Translations under genes and position numbers: made by a program | The notes under the pieces: generated by a model | Seen by the model: the letters and a program-made list of their open reading frames with translations, nothing else | Databases searched by the model: none | What the model was told of the DNA's origin: nothing | Source of the DNA: Tomocerus qinae | Taxonomy: Eukaryota; Arthropoda; Collembola; Entomobryomorpha; Tomoceridae | Assembly: GCA_020055645.1 (NCBI GenBank) | Contig: CM034550.1 | Location: 16,691,001-16,755,000, forward strand | DNA length: 64,000 bases | Reading direction: 5' to 3' | Shown: piece after piece, positions 49,401 to 58,726 of the stretch | How positions within the stretch are numbered: the first letter of the stretch is position 1 | Layout of the letters: every line of letters begins with the position of its first letter

Positions 49401-52400
49401 GGTATTAACTTGAGCAAACAACTGTAAGGAAAGGTAAGTAAGTAAATTGTAAGTAAACATCGACGAATGTAACTAGTAATGTCGACTGTTATACACTGGA
49501 TTCTAGATGTTCGTGGGCAGTGGGTGGATCATGTAGACATAGGTTGGCTTCGGTTAACTTGCCGAATTATAACTTTGTTTGGAGGTAGTGGTGACGGGTC
49601 CTCTTCTCGGTCATATAAATATGAGCTTCCGATTGCAAACACGCTTTCTGTGAATCACACATAAAATAATTATCCTACAAAACTAGTGTTACATATGTTA
49701 ACAATATATTTTCATATAACAGTTTTTTAACTTCAAACTTACTTGTAGGAGAATATTCTATAGCAGCTATTCCATCTTCATACTGCCAAGTACTTTGATT
49801 TTTTTTGGTTTCTATATTCCACATCCTTACCCGACCTTCTGAACCTCCAGATACCATAAATGGAGTTCCGTCCATAGCACTATTTTATAAATCGGGTATC
49901 AGTTGCTGTGATTAACAAAATAAAAAATGTTAAAAATACGTACCTAATTGCATTAATTGGATGTGCTAGATCCTTAGAAACATGAGCTTTGAATGCATAT
50001 TCTTCAGTGGAGTTGTCCCGATGTATCGCTTCAACCGAAATTCTGCCATCAATGCTCCCAATTACGTACCTCTAAAAGTTGCATTATTTATTTATTTATT
50101 TATTTATTATTCTTATAGTTAGTTTATTAGTTTTTAGTTAGTTTGTATGAATTATGGTTAAGGTTTCAAAGAATAATCAAATTTCTTTCAAACGGAATGA
50201 CATATAAATAGCACTATAGACGTATTAGAACAAACATTTTTATCGGATAGAATATCAATGCATCGACTTTGATATTTGGTGATCTGTGTATCTCTGTTAA
50301 TAATCGGAGCCTTAAAATTCCTTAGATCCCAAGCCAGAATTTTCCTTTTCCCTGTGGCGACCATCAAAATTTCATCCCTGACTTTTAAACAGAAAACCTG
50401 TACATTTCGGAAAAAATAATACATTACATTTATAATGAGTGCGTTTCATTAAATCTGGGGTAAAAATAATTCGGTCAGGGAAAGTCCTTCTTCAACCAAT
50501 ATATACCTCACCTGTTCCATCTGGTTCAATTTCCTAATATTTTTATGAGTTCTGCGATCCCATAATTTAACGGAACGATCCCAACTCCCAGAAATAACCA
50601 GTTCCTTTTCGGAAGAGTAGTCTACACAGCGAACAGCATCTTCGTGAACACCGATCTCTTTCTCTGTTTTTAATGGAAAAAAATCATTTCTTTCAGTTAT
50701 TCTCTTGGCCTATATGTCATATGTCACATTCTATTATTATAATTGAAAATTTCCTTTAAACCTTGATCAACCCCGCCGTCTGGAAGAAAACTGCTAAAGT
50801 ACAGCTTATTATCAAGTCCCCCGTAGAAGATGCTATTCATATCCTATAAAGACAATATAATTATCATTTTTCCAGCCCAAGAATATCCAGGTTTGTTTGT
50901 ATTCAGAAATAGTCATAGTGAAAGTATGATTTCGATGTTATTTCACATTACCGTAGCTGTGCATCCCATGATTGGAGCTTTTTGTCCAGTCTGACATTTT
51001 ACCCAGTTGATGTCTAAATCGACGAGATAGACGCAGCCGTCCCATGATGATAGCACCAAGTGTGTATCATTGGTTCCAGGAACAAATTTTAGGGAACTTA
51101 TTGAATCGTTTATACTTAAGTTGACATTAATATTGGGGTCGGAACTCTTTTTCACGGGCTCGACCATCATTAATTCCGCTATAAACTAACACTAAAAATA
51201 TTATCGGTATATACTTACAACTTATTAGAAAGCTTGATGCAGATTAGAAGACAGATTGACATTGACAGGCAGATCAGAATCAAAAGATTCCAAAGCAATA
51301 ACAATGCCACTAAGCGGCCAAAATTTTAGCGCCCTTCACAACACAAGTATATCGGCCGGCATAGAATTTTGTAATGACTGAAGTGAGACAGCTGTTCATT
51401 GAAGATGAGAACGGCTCATCCTATATACCCGACACCCGACAGTCAAATACCGGACAACCGACACCCTCCCACCCGACGCCCGACAACGACCAAATACTTT
51501 CTACCCGACACCCGAGAGCGAACTACCAGACACCCGATACCTTCCCACCCGATGCCCGACAGCCCCCAAATCCTTCCCACCCAACGCCCGACTACTAACT
51601 ACCGGACATCCGATGCCTAACCAACCGACACCCGCCGCCTTCCCACCCGACAACTGACGCCCTTCTACCCGACATTTAGATTTTTTGGACATAAAAAATT
51701 TTTTACACGATGCATGTGCAGTTCACAGCATACCCGAAAGTTTGAAAGGATGGAAAAGGATGGACTGTCATAAGCTAGAGATTTGAGCTTCCTGGTTGCC
51801 AATACCAACACTGGTGTGGTCAATAAGCAGAAAAGAAAGAAAACGTGGGATAACAGTGCAATTCTGGAAATAAAAATGTATGTGTGACAGAGCCGCAGCA
51901 AGAGGTCTTTCGTAAGGTGAAGTAAATGGGTAATCTAACCTCTTTCTGCGAATAAATTGAAGTCTAGGCGCATTCAATTAACTCGCTTGGAAAAAAACTT
52001 GGGTCATAAATGCAGCCACTGATTTAACGGTTCTTGAATTACGATAGGGTCATAAAAATAAATCACGTTATTTGTATTTGCACTTTAGAAACACAGAGAA
52101 ATAATTCAAAAATTAGGTTTGTAGGTAGTTCCATACATATTAACAGTCAAAGTTTTATTTACATTTTGAAGATCTTCCATAATTATCTTCACTTTTTTAA
52201 AAATGATGGAGAAAATATTTATTGTTTCAAAATTTGTCCTTGCTCAATGGTGGGGGTGATACAATGGGGAATCCTTTGCCGAAGATTGTCTTGCAAGTGA
52301 GCGCTCAGGCGAAGGAATATGAATAGGGATTGCGATAGGAGATTACTCCAGTCACGGGTCCAAAACCGACGAGAGCTCTGCAGGTTGATTACAAACGCAA

Positions 52401-55400
52401 CGAGGGCTACGGCGGAGAATGTCAACGAGGAGAGTTTCCACGGAGACTACTCCGGGGACGGTTGCTAAGGCAACTCTCCCCGAATGTTTACCAAGGAGAC
52501 AACGGATCAGTAGTGAATGCCAATGCGAAAAGTGTTACCGTAGATTCCGCTTACTGGAAGCAGAGTTACGGCGGGACATGTAAATTTGAAGAGTGAGTGC
52601 CTTCGACGTGAATCTGCCGGCGGTTCACAACGCAACTAGGACTCCGGGAGAGAATGCAAATGTGAAGAGAGAGAGACTCCTCCGGGAACGGTTGTGACGG
52701 TTACGGCGGAGAAGGCCATTGCGGAGAGTGTTCTCGGGGAGTCTCCTTTACCGACTGGTTCCAAAGACAACGCGGGCTCTTGAAGGTAATCCACCCGTGG
52801 TCATTCCTCCGGAAACAGTAGCTACGGCTACGAAAGCTCCGCTGGGGGATGTAAATCTTGGGAGTGTTCTCTCTAATCCTCAACCGCCAACGGGTACCAA
52901 ACGCTGCGAGAGTTCCGGCGGAGTATATACATGTGCAGAAATAATGCTCACGGGGAGACTCCTCTGGGAATGGTTTCGATGGTAACGACGGCTACGGCGG
53001 GGAATGACAATGCGGAGAGTGTTCTCACGGAATCTCCTTCACCGACGGTATTAGTAGTGTACTCCTTAGTAGTATTGGCCATTTTGACAATCATAATGGT
53101 CATTAAAAAAACACCGAAGTAATGCAGTTGTTTTCTATGCAAACAACATTGGCGCAACGTCTCACCAACAATCTGTATGTCCCAAAGAACCCGACAGAGT
53201 TTAGCTTTCTGTCACGTCAGCTTAATATGTTAAAAAAACAAGGTTCTAAATAGATAAAATAGTAGTTAGATTTAATAAAGTTCCTCAATTTTACTGAAAT
53301 AGATTTAAAATTGATTGCTAGACGATGTACATAAATTATGATTTTATCTTTAATGTGTTTGCATTACAATTATGCTGTGTACCAAATTATATAGTTGTTG
53401 TTTATGTATTTAAATCCATACTCCGTATTAAATGTGTTAAATAAAAGAACCATTGGTTCGCCAAAATGTAAAATTTTTAATTGCCATCCTTTATTCTTAT
53501 TTGCTAGAAGGCAAATACTAATTCAAAAATTCATTTTTATTGAGTATATATTTGCAAATCTATTAAACAGATTTTAAAAGTTTATTACCTTCGATAGAAG
53601 GGATATCTGTAAATTCTAGGCAAAATTGATGCACAAAGGCATGCCCATTGTTACATAATTACTCTCATAAACAAGATAATTTACACCGCAGTCATAAACA
53701 AAATAATTTACATTATAAAAATTTTATATTTCCAAAAATCTAAATGTCGGGTAGAAGGGCGTCAGTTGTCGGGTGGGAAGGCGGCGGGTGTCGGTTGGTT
53801 AGGCATCGGGTGTCCGGTAGTTAGTTGTCGGGCGGTGGGTGGGAAGGATTTGGGGGCTGTCGGGCATCGGGTGGGAAGGTATCGGGTGTCTGGTAGTTCG
53901 CTGTCGGGTGTCGGGTAGAAAGTATTTGGTCGTTGTCGGGCGTCGGGTGGGAGGGTGTCGGTTGTCCGGTATTTGACTGTCGGGTGTCGGGTATATAGGA
54001 TGAGCCGATGAGAACGGAGCACTGACGAAGTATGAAACTATCTGTCATGTGTTGTGTACAGTTCTACAGTTCCAGTAATTGACAAAGGACAAAGCGCATA
54101 AGTATTAGTGTCCTACTACTACTGTTGTGCAAAACAAAACCTCTTATCATACCTTTTAGGCTTTATACATAGATCAACAAATATTGATGAACCAAGAATG
54201 CATATGTACAGTATAGATTGCCTAGTATAGAAATGTATAGCCTTTCTTCGTCTTTAGTTTTTAGGAGCACCTCCACTGAAATCGAAGGAAATGGAGTTTC
54301 TTCATAAATAGATGCATAGAAAACATTTTGAAAATGGGTGTCCTTACCGAATAGTGTGATCTTCTGTAAAAGGTATTCCAAGTAACTTATTAGAGCTTTG
54401 CTCTGGACCATCTTCTTCTTCGATGCGAAATCCAAGCTCGTCATACCCGGAGTCATCTTCAGGAATATCCGGAGGCCACATTGAAGGTGTCACAGCACTG
54501 AAAGGTACACCCGCCTTTGGGCTCACTACTTGGCACAGTCCACTTTTATCAGTCGAGCAAACAAGTACTTCTTGATCTGGATCGTCACAAGCGGATTCCA
54601 CTAGAGCCAACTTCTGCGAATTGTTTTCACAAATCACCATTTCAGGTAAAAGTAAGTAAACTAAATTGACTTAGAAATGATATCTACTTCTTGGGACGTC
54701 TAGAAAACAAGTACCATCTATCTAGACGAATGTAATGTGAGTATACTATACTATGTACATAAATGTACTAACCAAGATTGTAATGAGTGTTTATTTGACT
54801 ACTATATTATTACGTAGATAGCAACAGGTCACAGGTAATTCAGTTTTCAGGTAAATATTATTAGTAATTAAAGTAGTAATATTATGAAGATTGCAGTTAA
54901 ATTCTATGTGGCCTATCTCTGTATTTGTACAACTGGTACTGAATTCGCTTGCTGTTCTATATGAACTATGCCTACCGTCCTTCTTCATAAGTGTGTTTTA
55001 GTCGTGGTATTGGTATGTGGTGTGAGGTGTGCTATCACAATTTAATACGACACTAAGTTGTAACCATAAAATGTCTGTGGCTGTATCTGCTAATGACAGT
55101 AGCATGATGAAGTGATCATTCCAATTCCAACATAAATGTAATGATCCATATTCAACACTCCCTAATGAGTAAGATTGAAAATAAGACACACACTGTTTTG
55201 AATCAGTACAATAAATTATTACAGTTAGTATGGTGTCACTCTGAATGTATTCACAGTACCAGCATAAAATATATCTTTTGTAGCAACTTTAGACCAAAAT
55301 CTTATCTATGATGCAGAATGCAGATGTGAATATGTAGAAGGAGCATTACTAGATTAAATATTAATCTGCTGATCCAGTTGCAGATTATAAGTTTACATAT

Positions 55401-57184
55401 GGCAATGAAAAAGCAGTAAAATGCCATTCCTATACTGCACTGCAGACAGCAGAGGTTATTTGAATATACATTCTCATCTCAATAACATTTCTACGAATTT
55501 CACTGAGTGGATTTTGATTATGAGGCCCATTTTGAAAAAAAAATCATCTTGATTGTCCAATAGTGGAAAATTTTATTCGTATTTGAAAATAAATAAAGCA
55601 ATTTCGTTTTTTGGATCCTATCTCTGAAAGCTAGTTTTCACAGAAAGGTTTGTGAATTTTTTCCATATTAAGAAAGATCTCTACCTGTGTACAAAAATGT
55701 TTTTAAACTCGGCAAACAAAAATATTTCTGTACGAATTTCGATGATATTGTTGGAACATGTTACGAAAGTTTCGCATGAAGATCTTTATTTTCCATCTGC
55801 GCAGTAGGAATTTTCCATCAAAGTTAGTACAGTATGAGAATAATACTATTATGGGACTAATATGAGCCTCTTTTAAAACCTGCAGCAATGATTGACAAAA
55901 TATTATATTCGTTTATGGACCAAAAATAAGCATTGCGCTAATGAGTAAGAAAATCGAAGTATCGATTATATTTATATAACATCGAAAGCTTAGCTTTAGT
56001 AAAGCTTGGTTTCAAAGTAAGTAGCAGAATAGCAATTTTGATAATCTATGTCATATTATTACCAGCAACATATTGCATAATACATAAGTACTATCTGTAT
56101 TATAGTTTATATCTTAAACGAATGAATAAAGTAAAATACTTATAAACTGACCAAGTAAAAGGTAAAACTGATGTGCAATGCAATTTACAGATGCACTGTA
56201 ATATCCTCTCTGGTTTCATGAACTACCTATCAAGGGAAATATATCGCACCTGGCACAGATGCTGCAGAAGACATTATTACCATACAGATAAACCACAAGC
56301 ATACACACCAAGCTGAATAAACGTTTACTTACATACTACCAACCTTTAGCTCGCAATTCTATGCTGACAATGAAGGAGATTGCATTAAGTTGAATTTGAA
56401 GCACAAAATTCACAGCATGCATGAAAATAAAATGTAAGAATTGACTCTACACACAGTTCATGCCTCAGTAAATATCAATGATTCGAAACTAGACCATGAT
56501 GAGAAATATTAGGATTAGTTACCGTTGTAGCCAACTAATCTAATACAGCTGTAACAACTCAGTTAATACAATATCACATCGTCATATGCATAATTTTACA
56601 ATGATCTGAGCTGCTAATAACCATCAAGTTCTATTTGAATAACCCAAAATAATTACTAAATGCAAACCACTAATGCTTTCAATTCTGCCAGCTGTTTTGT
56701 CTATATTGCCATTTTATTTTGATAACATTAAATTCTAATTGGCCTCTACGAATTATGAATAGCAAATTTTAATTCGCAGAGAAGATTTCCTCGACTCCTC
56801 TATAGAGTATAGAGTCTACAAAGCCGCAGCTGTTAACTAACGCTTTTTCGTTGATTATCGATTAGAGATTAGTAAATAGGTCAGTTAATGCAGATCTCAC
56901 CTTTAAGGTGAAATTATAACGTGAAAATAATATTTTGATTGTTTTCTGCTTCCTATATTCATTTACTGTAGTAAAATACTTGCAGGTTGTACCATGTTAT
57001 AGAATAATAACATAAAGTGATGATCTATTTATATAATATGCCCAATAGATATAAAAATGCTCACTAAAGGATATTAGAAGATGAGAAATAAATAAATAGT
57101 ACTTACATGAACTGTATTTCGTCCAACGTAGCCTTTTCTATCGTTGGAATTGGCGTGAAAGAGAGATTTGGCGAAATCCATCAT
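43402..57184 (-). CDS. SGSM3 (RUTBC3) orthologue: TBC, SH3 and RUN domain Rab regulator
   Basis: Small G protein signalling modulator, a Rab GTPase-activating-type protein of membrane traffic. Inferred minus-strand exons: 57184-57107, 54613-54348, 48845-48457, 48356-48256, 46014-45750, 45179-44862, 44736-44557, 44452-44344, 44239-43927, 43838-43684, 43594-43402. All introns are GT-AG and all phases agree, giving 788 residues (human protein about 750). The TBC domain (about 135-370) keeps the arginine finger in IEKDLTR (about residue 211) and the glutamine finger YCQG (about 246). SH3 (about 530-590) carries [12 protein letters not shown] and [14 protein letters not shown]. The C-terminal RUN region has [19 protein letters not shown] and ends [10 protein letters not shown]. 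The short first exon [12 protein letters not shown]... has no known counterpart and is the least certain part. BUB3 and two fold-back elements lie in its introns. Confidence 0.9.
45180..45749. other. SGSM3 intron, nothing recognised
   Basis: 570-bp AT-rich intron between the TBC exon and the linker exon. No gene or clear repeat seen. Confidence 0.5.
46090..48206. mobile_element. 2.1-kb fold-back element in SGSM3 intron
   Basis: Nearly the whole element is one inverted repeat. The outer ends read TCACCGAAAGTGTCACCGAC and its complement. About 470 bp of arm on each side is unique sequence, followed inward by tandem subrepeats of about 130-150 bp, roughly four copies on the left (about 46570-47090) and five inverted copies on the right (about 47090-47740). 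Each subrepeat contains GCATCATGTAATGCATCATG and CACCCCCTGAGGGG-type blocks. No transposase frame. I found no clear target duplication. It is a non-autonomous fold-back DNA element, different in sequence from the one at 51413-54006. Confidence 0.85.
48846..49528. other. SGSM3 intron 2, part downstream of BUB3
   Basis: BUB3 3' UTR and remaining intron. The plus-strand frame 48769-49182 overlaps an SGSM3 exon on the other strand and shows no domain. A polyA signal for BUB3 is not obvious here. Confidence 0.4.
49529..51170 (-). CDS. BUB3: BUB3 spindle-checkpoint WD40 protein
   Basis: Kinetochore protein that recruits BUB1 and BUBR1 and takes part in the mitotic checkpoint complex. Inferred minus-strand exons: 51170-50952, 50843-50762, 50663-50512, 50397-50236, 50071-49944, 49879-49743, 49647-49529. 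Phases agree throughout, giving 332 residues (human 328). Seven WD-type repeats follow the family order: ISSLKFVPG...[31 protein letters not shown] with [42 protein letters not shown], and the C-terminal [10 protein letters not shown] with IRQV. Two adjacent ATGs (51170, 51167) could start it. The gene is intact and lies wholly inside SGSM3 intron 2 on the same strand; a fold-back element inserted about 240 bp upstream of its ATG. Confidence 0.93.
50085..50110. repeat. (TTTA)n microsatellite in BUB3 intron
   Basis: Six or so TTTA units just downstream of a BUB3 acceptor on the minus strand. Confidence 0.85.
51413..51680 (+). repeat. Left TIR of the Foldback/Mutator-like element
   Basis: Short GC-rich units CCCGACACCCGA, CCCGACGCCCGAC and TTCCCACCCGA in irregular tandem order, ending near ACATTTAGATTTTT. 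Open frames here arise from the repeats and are not genes. Confidence 0.88.
52255..53122 (+). pseudogene. Eroded repeat-bearing single-pass membrane protein fragment, cargo of the element
   Basis: A patch much richer in GC than its surroundings. It holds at least three related units of about 125 bp (near 52676, 52806 and 52957), plus older ones upstream, reading like [38 protein letters not shown] and [20 protein letters not shown]. The last unit runs into a membrane helix, [18 protein letters not shown], then KKTPK and a TAA at 53120. Units lie in different frames (52676 and 52957 in one, 52806 in another) and the first runs into a TGA, so as a whole it no longer encodes a protein. It looks like the 3' end of a Thr/Ala/Pro-rich, mucin- or adhesin-like surface protein gene captured by the element. 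I do not recognise the parent gene. Confidence 0.5.
53740..54006 (-). repeat. Right TIR of the Foldback/Mutator-like element
   Basis: Reverse complement of the left TIR with a handful of substitutions. It ends TATATAGGATGAGCC, followed by the duplicated GATGAGAAC. Confidence 0.88.
54614..57106. other. SGSM3 intron 1, nothing recognised
   Basis: 2.5-kb AT-rich intron. Short frames near 54791-55888 lack any coding signal. No clear repeat seen. Confidence 0.45.
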
Positions 57185-57716
57185 TAGATGAAAATATTTG
57201 TGATGGTCACTTATTAGTTGTCAGTATGGAAATGTTAAAATTCGGGATGGACAGAGGAGAGATAGAATTCAGAGCACGTCTGTATGCTTTCACTCCACCT
57301 TTCACCTTTCAATCTTTGCTTCCGTTTGCTTTCTCCGTATGTAGGTTCTGTCGGGAGGAATGAGAAACTGAAATGTGGAATAATGTAATGCAGACAACAG
57401 TTAACTGTTGGAGGCTACTTTGCTTCCTGTGCAGAAGTAGAAATGTCACTTTCTTAAAATTCCGTGAAAGTAAACTAGTTCAAAGAGAAAGTGGTAACAA
57501 GACTGTTTATCTAGCGCTTGATAGATCTCTGCAATCTAATCTGACACACATAATCGTATTAACGTGTAGAACATTGCTTTTGGTATAGCCAAATAAACTC
57601 TATTAGTAAATGAGACTCTTGAGATAACTTGGGCTAATTTTTTTTCTTCTAAAACATATGGGCTGAATGAAGTGGAGAGCTCCCGGAATGCGACGAAGCG
57701 GATTCTTCCGGATAGC

Positions 57717-58223
57717 TCCGAGTCGGCATGCGTGTCAGAATCTTATATACTATTCTCCCTATTATGTATATATCCATATTATACTACATCCTCTCTCAGC
57801 TTTAATGTCAACTTGCTACGTTCTAAAAAGACATCGTTCTATTTCATTCTGCTTACATTGCAAATACATTGTGCACATGAATGCTTCCATAGGCAGCACA
57901 ATAGATCGAAAACAAAATAGAAACCGACCCATAGCTACCTAATAAAAGTCGCTACATGGCTAAGTTAGGTATACTGCGAACACACCAGGAGAAACTGAAA
58001 ACATGAAATGTGAGGTACTTTATAACTTGATCTAGTCGTGTTCAAACCATAAAAATCTGCCAGAAGAACACTAACACCATGTACTATCTCCATGTATTTA
58101 ACTATGGCACACATACACGAATTACAATGTAAGGGCTAATCAATAAATGTATCCTCTTATGTCGCAACATTTCTTCTGTGTGGGTGGAGAAGTACGTCAT
58201 CACACAGCACTGATCTACTACTT
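57717..58223. repeat. Tandem duplication, copy 1
   Basis: About 507 bp, from TCCGAGTCGGCATGCG to GATCTACTACTT. It matches copy 2 except for two 2-bp indels (in a TA run and a CT run) and about two substitutions. Confidence 0.92.
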
Positions 58224-58726
58224 TCCGAGTCGGCATGCGTGTCAGAATCTTATATACTATTCTCCCTATTATGTATATCCATATTATACTACATCCTCTC
58301 AGCTTTAATGTCAACTTGCTACGTTCTAAAAAGACATCGTTCTATTTCATTCTGCTTACATTGCAAATACATTGTGCACATGAATGCTTCCATAGGCAGC
58401 ACAATAGATCGAAAACAAAATAGAAACCGACCCATAGCTACCTAATAAAAATCGCTACATGGCTAAGTTAGGTATACTGCGAACACACCAGGAGAAACTG
58501 AAAACATGAAATGTGAGGTACTTTATAACTTGATCTAGTCGTGTTCAAACCATAAAAATCTGCCAGAAGAACACTAACACCATGTACTATCTCCATGTAT
58601 TTAACTATGGCACACATACACGAATTACAATGTAAGGGCTAATCAATAAATGTATCCTCTTATGTCACAACATTTCTTCTGTGTGGGTGGAGAAGTACGT
58701 CATCACACAGCACTGATCTACTACTT
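58224..58726. repeat. Tandem duplication, copy 2
   Basis: Head-to-tail second copy directly after the first, about 99% identical. The open frames in both copies are the same non-coding sequence read twice. Confidence 0.92.

Larger units (their letters stand above)
51413..54006. mobile_element. Foldback/Mutator-like DNA element with long repeat-built TIRs and 9-bp TSD
   Basis: The two ends (51413 to about 51680; about 53740-54006) are inverted copies of about 265 bp at roughly 97% identity. Each starts GGCTCATCCTATATACCCGA and is built of short tandem units such as CCCGACACCCGA. The host sequence GATGAGAAC is exactly duplicated on both sides (51404-51412 and 54007-54015). Long TIRs made of tandem repeats plus a 9-bp duplication are the marks of Foldback elements of the Mutator superfamily. 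I see no transposase inside, so it is non-autonomous. It carries a GC-rich eroded gene fragment (52255-53122) and sits in SGSM3 intron 2, close upstream of BUB3. Confidence 0.85.

Noticed and set aside
51374-51692. Proline/threonine-rich open frames in several frames
   Set aside because: They are translations of the short GC-rich repeats of the transposon TIR; the same frames recur at 53762-54048 in the other TIR.
57667-58445. Pairs of similar open frames ending RKQNRNRPIAT
   Set aside because: They are the same non-coding sequence read twice because of the tandem duplication.
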